Source of the DNA: Streptomyces sp. CB03234 | Lineage (GTDB): Bacteria; Actinomycetota; Actinomycetes; Streptomycetales; Streptomycetaceae | Length of the DNA stretch: 64,000 nucleotides | NCBI RefSeq assembly: GCF_001905885.1 | Contig: NZ_LIYH01000007.1 | Span: 310,001 to 374,000, forward strand | Reading direction: 5' to 3' | In this document: in pieces, positions 6,830 through 14,854 of the stretch | How positions within the stretch are numbered: position 1 is the first letter of the stretch | Layout: every line of letters begins with the position of its first letter | Position numbers and translations under genes: made by a program | Notes under the pieces: generated by a model | Databases searched by the model: none | Told to the model about the DNA's origin: nothing | The model's input: only the letters and a program-made list of their open reading frames with translations

Positions 6830-7999
6830 TCAGCGGGTGGCCAGGAGGTGCTCCAGGGCGAGCTGGTCGAGGCGTTCGAAGGACAGGGAGCGTTCGGCCG
6901 CGGCGGTGACGTCGAAGGTCTCGTACGCCGTGGGGTCGGCCAGCAGGGCGGACAGGCCGTCGGCGGCGGTGGGGCGGGCCAGGTCGGGGAGGCGGGAGGC
7001 CGTCAGGGCGGCCTGGACCTCCGGGTCGGCGCGGAAGGCGGCGGCGCGCTCCTTGAGGATCAGGTAGTTGCGCATGCAGTTCTTCGCGGACTCCCACACG
7101 CCGTCGAAGCCGTCGGTGCGGACCGGCTTGAAGTCGAAGTGGCGGGGGCCGTCGTAGCCGGCGCTCTCCAGGAGGTCGACCAGCCAGAACGCCTGGCGGA
7201 GGTCGCCCGCGCCGAAGCGGAAGTCCTGGTCGTACTTGATGCCGGACTGGCCGTTGAGGTCGATGTGAAAGAGCTTGCCGGCCCACAGGGCCTGGGCGAT
7301 GCCGTGCGGGAAGTTGAGGCCGGCCATCTGCTCGTGGCCGACCTCGGGGTTGACGCCGACGAGTTCGGGGCGTTCCAGGCGCTCGATGAAGGCGAGGGCG
7401 TGGCCGATGGTGGGCAGGAGGATGTCGCCGCGCGGCTCGTTGGGCTTGGGCTCGATGGCGAAGCGGAGGTCGTAGTTCTGGCTGGTGACGTACTCGCCGA
7501 GGAGGTCGAAGGCTTCCTTCATCCGGTCGAGGGCGGCCCGTACGTCCTTCGCGGCGCCCGACTCCGCGCCCTCGCGGCCGCCCCAGGCCACGTACACCTT
7601 CGCGCCGAGCTCGACGGCCAGGTCGATGTTGCGGATCGTCTTGCGCAGCGCGAAGCGGCGGACGTCGCGGTCGTTGGCGGTGAAGGCACCGTCCTTGAAC
7701 ACCGGGTGGGTGAAGAGGTTGGTGGTGGCCATCGGCACCTGCATGCCGGTGCGGTCCAGGGCGTCACGGAACCGCTTGACGAGCGCCTCGCGCTCCGCTT
7801 CGGAGGACCCGAAGGGGATCAGGTCGTCGTCGTGGAAGGTCACGCCGTACGCGCCGAGGGCGGCCAGGCGCTCGACCGATTCGACGGGGTCGAGGGCGGG
7901 GCGGGTCGCGGTGCCGAAGGGGTCGACACCCTGCCAGCCCACGGTCCACAGCCCGAACGTGAACCTGTCCTCGGGTGTGGGAATGAAGCGTTCCGACAT
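6830..7999 (-). CDS. xylA: Xylose isomerase
   Basis: A 389-residue enzyme that interconverts D-xylose and D-xylulose (and glucose and fructose) using two divalent metals. Recognition is firm: FTFGLWTVGWQGVDPFG near the N-terminus, the catalytic base region VTFHDDDLIPFG (His about 56), KVYVAWGGREG, the metal-binding stretch FAIEPKPNEPRGDI, VNPEVGHEQM and LFHIDLNGQ. The length equals the 387-389-residue short (class I) enzymes of Streptomyces. It is divergent from xylB across an 86-base region containing a dyad. A ggaggt ribosome binding site precedes the ATG. It acts in the cytoplasm, and xylulokinase next door uses its product. Confidence 0.97.
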   Translation of the reverse strand: MSERFIPTPEDRFTFGLWTVGWQGVDPFGTATRPALDPVESVERLAALGAYGVTFHDDDLIPFGSSEAEREALVKRFRDALDRTGMQVPMATTNLFTHPVFKDGAFTANDRDVRRFALRKTIRNIDLAVELGAKVYVAWGGREGAESGAAKDVRAALDRMKEAFDLLGEYVTSQNYDLRFAIEPKPNEPRGDILLPTIGHALAFIERLERPELVGVNPEVGHEQMAGLNFPHGIAQALWAGKLFHIDLNGQSGIKYDQDFRFGAGDLRQAFWLVDLLESAGYDGPRHFDFKPVRTDGFDGVWESAKNCMRNYLILKERAAAFRADPEVQAALTASRLPDLARPTAADGLSALLADPTAYETFDVTAAAERSLSFERLDQLALEHLLATR

Positions 8000-8029
8000 G
8001 TTCCGACCTCCAGCGTCTATTTGTTTTCT

Positions 8030-8044
8030 CGCATTACTAATACG
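8030..8044. promoter_or_regulatory. Candidate xylA/xylB operator
   Basis: The 15-base dyad cgcattactaatacg (exact core atta-c-taat, outer cg/cg) lies centrally between the divergent xylA and xylB starts, in unusually A+T-rich sequence. A sugar regulator, possibly the nearby ROK protein, could act here on both genes. The binding protein is inferred from position only. Confidence 0.5.
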
Positions 8045-8085
8045 CTACGGAGAGTCCGTCGCCAAGAGAGCGGGAGTGGTAACCG

Positions 8086-9525
8086 ATGCTGTCGTCCCCG
8101 GTCGTCATCGGCGTGGACAGTTCCACCCAGTCCACCAAGGCGGTCGTCGTGGACGCCGCCTCCGGGCGTGTCCTGGCGATGGGCCGGGCCGCCCACACGG
8201 TCAGCGGCGACGCCGGGGCGCGCGAGAGCGACCCGGAGCAGTGGTGGCGGGCGCTCACCGAAGCCGTCGCCGAGGCCCTGGCGGGCGTCGACGCCCGTAC
8301 GGTCACCGGCGTCGCCGTCGCCGGCCAGCAGCACGGCCTGGTCGTCCTGGACGCCGCCGGCCGCCCGCTGCGCCCCGCCCTGCTGTGGAACGACACCCGC
8401 TCCGCCCCGCAGGCCGCCGCCCTCGCCGCCGAGCTGGGCGCCGACGGCTGGCTGGCCCGTACCGGTTCCGTGCCCGTGGCGTCGATGACGGCCACCAAGT
8501 GGCAGTGGCTGCGCGAGCGGGAGCCGCGCACCGCCGAGGCGGTCGCCGCCGTGCGCCTCCCGCACGATTTCCTGACCGAGCGCCTGAGCGGGACGGCCGC
8601 GACCGACCCGGGCGACGCGTCGGGCACCTGCTGGTACAACACGGGGACGGGCGCGTACGACCCCGGACTGCTCGGCCTCCTCGGCCTGGACCCGGCCCTC
8701 CTCCCGCCCGTCGCCCCGACCGGCGCCACCCGCACCGGCTCGCTGACCGCCACGGCGGCCAAGGAGCTGGGCCTGCCGGAAGGCATCGCCGTCGCCGCGG
8801 GCACAGGGGACAACATGGCCGCCGCCGTCGGCCTCGGGCTGGGCGCCCGGGGCCTGCTCGACCACCCGGTGGTCTCCCTGGGCACCTCGGGCACCGTGTT
8901 CGCCGCCACCCGCACCCGGCCCGCCACGGCGGCGCTCGCCGGCTTCGCGGCCACCGACGGCACGTACCTGCCCCTGGGCTGCACCCTGAACTGCACGCTC
9001 GCCGTGGACAAGGTGGCCGCACTGCTGGGCCTGGACCGCGAGGACGCGGCGCCCGGTGGCGAGGTGGTCCTCCTGCCGTACCTCGACGGCGAACGCACCC
9101 CCGACCTGCCGGGCGCCTCCGGTCTGCTCACCGGGCTCCGGCACGCCACCACCCGGCAGCAGCTCCTCGGGGCCGCCTACGAGGGCGCCGCGTTCACCGT
9201 TCTGCGGGCGCTGGAGGCCCTGCCCGGCGCCGACCCCGCGGCACCTCTCCGGCTCATCGGCGGCGGCGCCCGGGGGCGCACGTGGGTCGAGACCGTACGC
9301 CGCCTGTCCGGGCGGCCCGTCGTGCTGCCCCGTACCGCCGAACTCGTCGCCCTCGGCGCCGCCGCCCTGGCCAAGGGCGCCGCGACCGGCGAGGACCCGG
9401 TGGGCGTCGCGGCCGCCTGGGGCAGCGGCGAGGGTGAGACGCTGCCTCCCGTCGAACGGGACCGGGCAACCTGGGACCGGATCGCCGCCGCCCTGCCCGC
9501 TCTCACCTCCCTGGGAACCCGATGA
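8086..9525 (+). CDS. xylB: Xylulokinase
   Basis: A 479-residue FGGY-family sugar kinase that phosphorylates D-xylulose to D-xylulose 5-phosphate, which enters the pentose phosphate pathway. The N-terminal phosphate motif VIGVDSSTQSTKAVVVD, the GVAVAGQQHGLVVLD motif (with catalytic Asp nearby in PALLWNDTRS), and the C-terminal ATP site motifs GTGDNMAAAVGLGL and RLIGGGARGRTWVE are all visible. Pairing with xylA makes xylulose the likely substrate over other ketoses. Its stop codon overlaps the start of the alpha-xylosidase gene by four bases (ATGA), so the two are translationally coupled. Confidence 0.95.
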   Translation: MLSSPVVIGVDSSTQSTKAVVVDAASGRVLAMGRAAHTVSGDAGARESDPEQWWRALTEAVAEALAGVDARTVTGVAVAGQQHGLVVLDAAGRPLRPALLWNDTRSAPQAAALAAELGADGWLARTGSVPVASMTATKWQWLREREPRTAEAVAAVRLPHDFLTERLSGTAATDPGDASGTCWYNTGTGAYDPGLLGLLGLDPALLPPVAPTGATRTGSLTATAAKELGLPEGIAVAAGTGDNMAAAVGLGLGARGLLDHPVVSLGTSGTVFAATRTRPATAALAGFAATDGTYLPLGCTLNCTLAVDKVAALLGLDREDAAPGGEVVLLPYLDGERTPDLPGASGLLTGLRHATTRQQLLGAAYEGAAFTVLRALEALPGADPAAPLRLIGGGARGRTWVETVRRLSGRPVVLPRTAELVALGAAALAKGAATGEDPVGVAAAWGSGEGETLPPVERDRATWDRIAAALPALTSLGTR

Positions 9526-11789
9526 AGTTCACCGACGGCTTCTGGCTCATGCGCGACGGCGTGCAGGCCTCGTACGCCACCGAGGTGCGCGATCTGCACG
9601 TCAGCGACGACCACGTCACCGCGTACGCGGCGGTCAGGCGCGTGGAGCACCGCGGCCACACCCTCAACTCGCCGCTGATCACGGTGGAGTGCTTCTCCCC
9701 CGCCGAGGGCGTCATCGGGGTCCGAACCACCCACCACGCCGGGAAGGCGCACCGAGGCCCGGACTTCGCCCTCCGGAGCGGCCCCCACGCGGCGAAGACC
9801 CGGCGCGACGGCTCGGTCACCGAGCTGACGAGCGGACCGCTGACCGTCCGCCTGGACCGGGAGGGCCCCTGGGGGCTGACGTTCCTGGACGCGGACGGGC
9901 GGCGGCTGACCGCCGTCGAGGCCAAGGGGACGGCGTTCGCCACGACGGCCGACGGCGCCCACCACATGGTCGCCCAGCTCGCGCTCGGCGTCGGCGAGTA
10001 CGTGTACGGCCTGGGCGAGCGGTTCACGCCGTACGTGAAGAACGGGCAGAGCGTCGACATCTGGCAGGCGGACGGCGGCACCAGCAGCGAGCAGGCGTAC
10101 AAGAACGTCCCGTTCCACCTGTCGTCGAGGGGCTACGGGGTGTTCGTGAACCACCCGGGCAGGGTGTCGTACGAGGTCGGCTCGGAGTCGGTCGGGCAGG
10201 TGCAGTTCAGCGTCGAGGACCAGTCGCTGGAGTTCTACGTCGTGGCAGGGCCGACGCCCAAGGAGGTGCTCGCCCGCTACACGGCGCTGACCGGGCGGCC
10301 CGCGCTCCCGCCGGCCTGGTCGTTCGGGCTGTGGCTGACGACGTCGTTCTGCACGCCGTACGACGAGGAGACGGTGACCGCGTTCGTGGACGGCATGGCG
10401 GAGCGGAACATCCCGCTGTCGGTGTTCCACTTCGACTGCTTCTGGATGCGTGAGTACCAGTGGTCGGACTTCCGGTGGGATCCGGATACCTTTCCGGATC
10501 CGGAGGGGATGCTGGCGCGCCTCAAGGAGCGGGGTCTGCGGGTCAGCATGTGGATCAACCCGTACGTCGCGCAGAAGTCGGCGCTGTTCGAGGAGGGGGC
10601 GCGCCACGGCTATCTGGTGCGCAGGCCCGACGGCGACATCTGGCAGTGGGACCTGTGGCAGGCCGGGATGGGGCTGGTCGACTTCACGAACCCCGGTGCC
10701 CGTGCCTGGTTCCGGTCGAAGCTGAAGACGCTGCTGGACCAGGGCGTGGACTGCTTCAAGACGGACTTCGGCGAGCGGGTCCCCACGGATGTGGTGTGGC
10801 ACGACGGCTCCGACCCGGAGCGGATGCACAACTACTACGCGCAGATGTACAACCAGTGCGTCTTCGAGCTGCTGGAGGAGGAGCGGGGCGCCGGGGAGGC
10901 GGTGCTGTTCGCGCGGTCGGCGACGGCGGGCGGGCAGCGGTTCCCGGTGCACTGGGGCGGGGACTGTTTCGCCTCGTTCGAGGCCATGGCGGAGTCGCTG
11001 CGCGGCGGACTGTCGCTGTCCCTGTCCGGGTTCGGCTTCTGGAGCCACGACATCGGAGGCTTCGAGGGGACGCCCGACCCGGAGGTGTTCAAGCGGTGGC
11101 TGGCCTTCGGGCTGCTGTCGTCGCACAGCCGGCTGCACGGCAACATGTCCTACCGGGTGCCGTGGGAGTTCGGCGACGAGGCGGTGGAGGTGGCGCGCCA
11201 GTTCACCGAGCTGAAGCACCGCCTGATGCCGTACCTGTACGGGGCGGCCGCCGAGGCGCACCGGAGCGGGACGCCGCTGATGCGGCCCATGCTGCTGGAG
11301 TTCCCGGACGACCCGGCCTGCCGGACGCTGGACCGGCAGTACATGCTCGGCCCGGATGTGCTGGTGGCCCCGGTGTTCACGGCGGACGGGGAGGTGGAGT
11401 TCTACGTGCCGGAGGGGGTGTGGACGCACCTGCTGACGGGCGAGACGGTGACCGGGCCGGGCTGGCGGCGCGAGCGGCACGGGTTCGACAGCCTGCCGCT
11501 GTACGTACGGCCGGGCGCCGTGCTGCCGCTCGGCGCGGACGACCAGCGGCCGGACGGGGACTGGCTGGAGGGCCTGACACTGCTGGTCACGCCGGGGCGG
11601 GGCCATGGGCCGGTGACGGTGCCGGATCAGCGGGGGGCGCCTTCCGCCACGTACACCGTCGTACGGGAGGGGTCGGCGCTGCGGGTGACGGCGAGCGGGA
11701 CGGACCGGCCGTTCCGGGTGCGGGTGGTCGGCGTCGGGTCCGCCCGGGGCGCGGGCGAGGTGACCGTACCGCTTACCGTGGGGCGGTGA
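9522..11789 (+). CDS. yicI: GH31 alpha-xylosidase (YicI type)
   Basis: A 755-residue glycoside hydrolase family 31 enzyme that releases alpha-linked xylose from the non-reducing end of xylosides such as isoprimeverose. The catalytic nucleophile Asp415 lies in FKTDFGERVP and the acid/base Asp481 in HWGGDCFAS, matching the spacing in E. coli YicI (772 residues). Other family marks are GEYVYGLGERFTPYVKNGQ, FHFDCFWMREYQWSDF, and the FWSHDIGGFEG loop that favours xylose over glucose. It lacks a signal peptide, so substrate is cleaved in the cytoplasm after import; no transporter gene lies in this cluster. It is coupled to xylB upstream and overlaps the next gene by four bases (GTGA). Confidence 0.94.
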   Translation: MKFTDGFWLMRDGVQASYATEVRDLHVSDDHVTAYAAVRRVEHRGHTLNSPLITVECFSPAEGVIGVRTTHHAGKAHRGPDFALRSGPHAAKTRRDGSVTELTSGPLTVRLDREGPWGLTFLDADGRRLTAVEAKGTAFATTADGAHHMVAQLALGVGEYVYGLGERFTPYVKNGQSVDIWQADGGTSSEQAYKNVPFHLSSRGYGVFVNHPGRVSYEVGSESVGQVQFSVEDQSLEFYVVAGPTPKEVLARYTALTGRPALPPAWSFGLWLTTSFCTPYDEETVTAFVDGMAERNIPLSVFHFDCFWMREYQWSDFRWDPDTFPDPEGMLARLKERGLRVSMWINPYVAQKSALFEEGARHGYLVRRPDGDIWQWDLWQAGMGLVDFTNPGARAWFRSKLKTLLDQGVDCFKTDFGERVPTDVVWHDGSDPERMHNYYAQMYNQCVFELLEEERGAGEAVLFARSATAGGQRFPVHWGGDCFASFEAMAESLRGGLSLSLSGFGFWSHDIGGFEGTPDPEVFKRWLAFGLLSSHSRLHGNMSYRVPWEFGDEAVEVARQFTELKHRLMPYLYGAAAEAHRSGTPLMRPMLLEFPDDPACRTLDRQYMLGPDVLVAPVFTADGEVEFYVPEGVWTHLLTGETVTGPGWRRERHGFDSLPLYVRPGAVLPLGADDQRPDGDWLEGLTLLVTPGRGHGPVTVPDQRGAPSATYTVVREGSALRVTASGTDRPFRVRVVGVGSARGAGEVTVPLTVGR

Positions 11790-12715
11790 GACGCAGAACC
11801 AAGGCCCCGGCGGCCCCGCTGCCGCAGCGCGCCGGTGTCGACCCGGTGCGGCTGCGGCTGCCCGCCGACCCGGACGGGGCGTGGGCCACCGTCCGGGACC
11901 ACCTGTTGGGGCGGTACGCGGCGGCCGTCGGAGCCGAGCGGGTGGACGCGATGCTGGAGCAGGGGCGGTTCGTCGGGGCGGACGGGGCGCCGATCGGGGC
12001 GGATGAGCCGTACACGCCGGGGCGGTACGTGTGGTTCCACCGGGACTTCCCGGCCGAGGAGCGGGTGCCGTTCGAGGTGGGCATCGTGTACCGGGACGAG
12101 CGGATCGTCGTCGCCGACAAGCCGCACTTCCTGGCCACGACGCCGCGCGGGCGGCACGTCACGGAAACGGCGCTGGCACGGCTGCGGCGCGACCTGGGGC
12201 TGCCGGAGTTGCAGCCGGCGCACCGGCTGGACCGGCTGACGGCGGGGCTCGTGCTCTTCGTCGTACGGCCGGAGGACCGGGGCGCGTACCAGACGCTGTT
12301 CCGGGACCGGCGGGTGCGCAAGGAGTACGAGGCGGTGGCCGCGTACGACCCCTCGCTGGAGCTGCCGGTGACGGTACGCAGCCGGATCGTGAAGGAGCGG
12401 GGCGTACTGGCGGCGCGTGAGGAGCCGGGCGAGCCGAACAGCGAGAGCCGTATCGAGCTGCTGGAGCACCGGGGCGGGCTCGGCCGGTACCGGCTGGTGC
12501 CGGCGACCGGCCAGACCCACCAGCTGCGGGTCCATATGGCCCGCCTGGGCGTGCCGATCCTGCACGACCCGCTGTATCCGGTCGTGCGGGAGGACGGGCC
12601 GGAGGACTACACGCGTCCGCTGCAACTGCTGGCGCGGACGCTGGAGTTCACCGACCCGGCCGACGGCACGTCCCGGCGGTTCGTGAGCCGGCGGGCGCTC
12701 AGTGGCCTCGCTTGA
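11786..12715 (+). CDS. RluA-family pseudouridine synthase
   Basis: About 309 residues, started at the GTG that overlaps the alpha-xylosidase stop. The catalytic motif HRLDRLTAGLVLFVV (catalytic Asp in HRLD) and PATGQTHQLRVHMA with the C-terminal LGVPILHDPLYP block define the RluA family, which isomerises uridines in rRNA or tRNA. An unusual N-terminal part (about residues 1-95, with GRFVGADGAPIGADEPYTPG) replaces an S4 domain. Its sugar-operon position is probably incidental. It converges with the MBL gene, and their ends overlap by 17 bases. Confidence 0.9.
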   Translation: MRRRTKAPAAPLPQRAGVDPVRLRLPADPDGAWATVRDHLLGRYAAAVGAERVDAMLEQGRFVGADGAPIGADEPYTPGRYVWFHRDFPAEERVPFEVGIVYRDERIVVADKPHFLATTPRGRHVTETALARLRRDLGLPELQPAHRLDRLTAGLVLFVVRPEDRGAYQTLFRDRRVRKEYEAVAAYDPSLELPVTVRSRIVKERGVLAAREEPGEPNSESRIELLEHRGGLGRYRLVPATGQTHQLRVHMARLGVPILHDPLYPVVREDGPEDYTRPLQLLARTLEFTDPADGTSRRFVSRRALSGLA

Positions 12716-13328
12716 CCCACTCCTGAAGGTGCGGGGCCTCGGCGCCGATCGTGGTGGTGTCGCCGTGTCCCGTACGGACGACGGTGTCCGGCGGCAGGGT
12801 GAGCAGGCGGTCGCGGATCGAGTCGATGATCGTCGGGAAGTGCGAGAAGGACCGGCCCGTCGCGCCCGGGCCGCCCGCGAAGAGCGTGTCGCCGGTGAAG
12901 ACGGTGCCCAGGTCGGGCGCGTACAGGCAGACCGCGCCGGGCGCGTGGCCGGGGGTGTGCAGGACGGTGAGGTCGGTGCCCGCGATGGTGAGGACCTGCC
13001 CGTCGGTGAGTTCCCCGTCCGGGTGGTGGTCGGGGTGGGTCTGCTTCCACAGCGGCAGGTCGTCGGGGTGGAGCAGGATCCGGGCGCCGGTGGCGGCGGC
13101 GAGGGCGGGTGCGGCGTCGACGTGGTCGTTGTGGGCGTGCGTGCAGACGATGGCCCGCAGCGTACGGCCGTCGAGGGCGGCGAGGATGGCGTCGGCGTCG
13201 TGCGCGGCGTCGATGACGACCGCTTCCGCGCCGTCGCCGACGATCCACACATTGTTGTCGACGTCCCAGGTGCCGCCGTCCAGCGAGAAGGTGCCGGAGG
13301 TGACGAGGTGCTCGATGCGCGCGGTCAT
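12699..13328 (-). CDS. MBL-fold hydrolase paired with mycothiol-dependent formaldehyde dehydrogenase
   Basis: A 209-residue metallo-beta-lactamase-fold protein with the dinuclear metal motif THAHNDHVD (about 80-88), then HTPGHAPGAVCLY, FTGDTLFAGG and GHGDTTTIG. The fold matches glyoxalase II-like thioester hydrolases. It sits directly downstream of mscR with start and stop overlapping (TGATG). The same pairing is known in mycobacteria (Rv2259/Rv2260, from memory). A role hydrolysing S-formylmycothiol or another mycothiol thioester is therefore a good inference, but the sequence does not prove it. Confidence 0.85.
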   Translation of the reverse strand: MTARIEHLVTSGTFSLDGGTWDVDNNVWIVGDGAEAVVIDAAHDADAILAALDGRTLRAIVCTHAHNDHVDAAPALAAATGARILLHPDDLPLWKQTHPDHHPDGELTDGQVLTIAGTDLTVLHTPGHAPGAVCLYAPDLGTVFTGDTLFAGGPGATGRSFSHFPTIIDSIRDRLLTLPPDTVVRTGHGDTTTIGAEAPHLQEWVKRGH

Positions 13329-14413
13329 CAGAAGACCACCACCGAGCGCAGGACGTCACCCTCGTGCATCCGCGCGAACGCCTTCTCGACGTCGCCGAGG
13401 CCGATCGTCTCGGTGACGAAGGCGCCCAGGTCGATGCGGCCCTGCTGGTGCAGGTCGATGAGCATCGGGAAGTCGCGGGAGGGCAGACAGTCGCCGTACC
13501 AGGACGACTTGAGCGCGCCTCCGCGCCCGAAGACGTCGAGCAGCGGAAGCTCCAGCGTCATCTCGGGGGTCGGTACGCCGACGAGGACGACCGTGCCGGC
13601 GAGGTCGCGGGCGTAGAACGCCTGCCGGTACGTCTCAGGGCGGCCGACCGCCTCGATGACGACGTCCGCGCCGAAGCCGCCGGTCAGCTCGCGGATCGCC
13701 TCGACGGGGTCGCTGGTGCGGGAGTTGACCGTGTGGGTGGCGCCCATCGAGCGGGCGGTGGCCAGCTTCCGGTCGTCGATGTCGACGGCGATGATCCGCG
13801 CGGCGCCCGCGAGACGGGAGCCCACGATCGCCGCGTCGCCGACGCCGCCGCAGCCGATGACGGCGACCGAGTCGCCCCGGCCGACCTGGCCGGTGTTGAT
13901 CGCCGCGCCGATGCCGGCCATCACCCCGCAGCCGAGCAGACCGGCGACGGCGGGGGCCACGGACGGGTCGACCTTGGTGCACTGGCCGGCGGCGACCAGC
14001 GTCTTCTCGGCGAACGCCCCGATGCCGAGCGCGGGCGAGAGTTCGGTGCCGTCGGCGAGGGTCATCTTCTGCCGCGCGTTGTGCGTGTCGAAGCAGTACC
14101 AGGGCCTGCCGCGCCGGCACGCCCGGCATGTCCCGCACACGGCCCGCCAGTTGAGGATCACGAAGTCGCCGGGCGTGACGTCGGTGACGCCCTCGCCGAC
14201 GGACTCGACCACGCCCGCGGCCTCGTGGCCGAGGAGGAACGGGAAGTCGTCGTTGATGCCGCCCTGTTTGTAGTGCAGGTCGGTGTGGCACACCCCGCAC
14301 GCCTGGATCCGCACGACGGCTTCACCGGGGCCTGGGTCCGGGACCACGATCGTCTCCACCCGCACGGGTTCGTTCCTCCCGGGGGCAACGACCCCTTGGA
14401 CCTGCTGCGCCAT
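13328..14413 (-). CDS. mscR: S-(hydroxymethyl)mycothiol dehydrogenase
   Basis: A 361-residue zinc-dependent medium-chain dehydrogenase that oxidises the formaldehyde-mycothiol adduct with NAD; it is also reported as an S-nitrosomycothiol reductase. Catalytic zinc ligands are in GVCHTD (Cys about 40) and LGHEAAG. The structural zinc loop has four cysteines, CGTCRACRRG then WYC. The Rossmann motif is VIGCGGVGDAAI, and the ending LRSVVVF is typical of this class. It lies in a two-gene operon with the MBL hydrolase. The ribosome binding site aagggaag precedes the ATG. Presence of mycothiol chemistry fits an actinomycete. Confidence 0.93.
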   Translation of the reverse strand: MAQQVQGVVAPGRNEPVRVETIVVPDPGPGEAVVRIQACGVCHTDLHYKQGGINDDFPFLLGHEAAGVVESVGEGVTDVTPGDFVILNWRAVCGTCRACRRGRPWYCFDTHNARQKMTLADGTELSPALGIGAFAEKTLVAAGQCTKVDPSVAPAVAGLLGCGVMAGIGAAINTGQVGRGDSVAVIGCGGVGDAAIVGSRLAGAARIIAVDIDDRKLATARSMGATHTVNSRTSDPVEAIRELTGGFGADVVIEAVGRPETYRQAFYARDLAGTVVLVGVPTPEMTLELPLLDVFGRGGALKSSWYGDCLPSRDFPMLIDLHQQGRIDLGAFVTETIGLGDVEKAFARMHEGDVLRSVVVF

Positions 14414-14551
14414 CGCGGCTTCCCTTCGTCGTGCTGGTGTCCAGGACCACTATCGCCGTCGCGGCGGCACATCGGGGCATATTCCAGCCGGATGGGGTGA
14501 CTACTGCGGTACGAGGTCCGCCGGTTCGGCGGCCGCGGAGGAAGGAGCGGC

Positions 14552-14770
14552 TTTGGCGACCACCGGGCCACGGCGCGGATCGTCCACGAGGACACCACGG
14601 CCCTCTCCTTCCTGCCCCTGCGGCCCGCCACGGACGGCCACACCCTCGTCGTACCGAAGAGGCACGCGCCGGACCTGTGGGCGATGCCGGACGCCGACGC
14701 CCGGCAGCTGCTCGGCACCGCGATGATGGTGGGCCGTGCCGTACGTACGGCGTCCACGGCCGGCTCGTGA
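14552..14770 (+). pseudogene. Remnant of a HIT-family (histidine triad) gene
   Basis: The frame ending at the TGA of 14768-14770 reads ARIVHEDTTALSFLPLRPAT, then DGHTLVVPKRHAPDLWAMPD and ADARQLLGTAMMVGRAVR. This closely follows the first two thirds of HIT hydrolases (usual start: Met, a Cys-x-x-Cys box, then ARIVHED). Both ends are missing. No start codon or Cys box precedes it in frame, and the stop arrives before the HxHxH catalytic triad. It should be inactive. It probably survives as debris between mscR and the permease. Confidence 0.7.
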
Positions 14771-14794
14771 GCGTCGGCCGCGTGTGCCGGTATG

Positions 14795-14836
14795 CGGAGA
14801 GCCCCCGCCGGACGGGTGTCCGGCGGGGGCTCTCCG
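14795..14836. terminator. Strong bidirectional terminator
   Basis: An 18-base perfect inverted repeat around the six-base loop cgggtg; the core arm is gagagcccccgccgga with its complement. It lies 19 bases after the permease stop codon (minus strand) and 25 bases after the HIT remnant. Confidence 0.85.
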
Positions 14837-14854
14837 TACGTACGACGCGGGGCG

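Noticed and set aside
6848..8488. Long open frame of 546 codons on the plus strand opposite xylA
   Set aside because: It is the antisense of an unambiguous xylose isomerase and is low-complexity Val/Gly/Glu, as expected when G/C-biased codons are read backwards. There is no ribosome binding site, and its 3' end is xylB in the wrong frame.
9177..11606. 809-codon minus-strand open frame across the alpha-xylosidase
   Set aside because: It is opposite a GH31 enzyme with all catalytic residues, and its own translation is Arg/Pro/His-rich without motifs.
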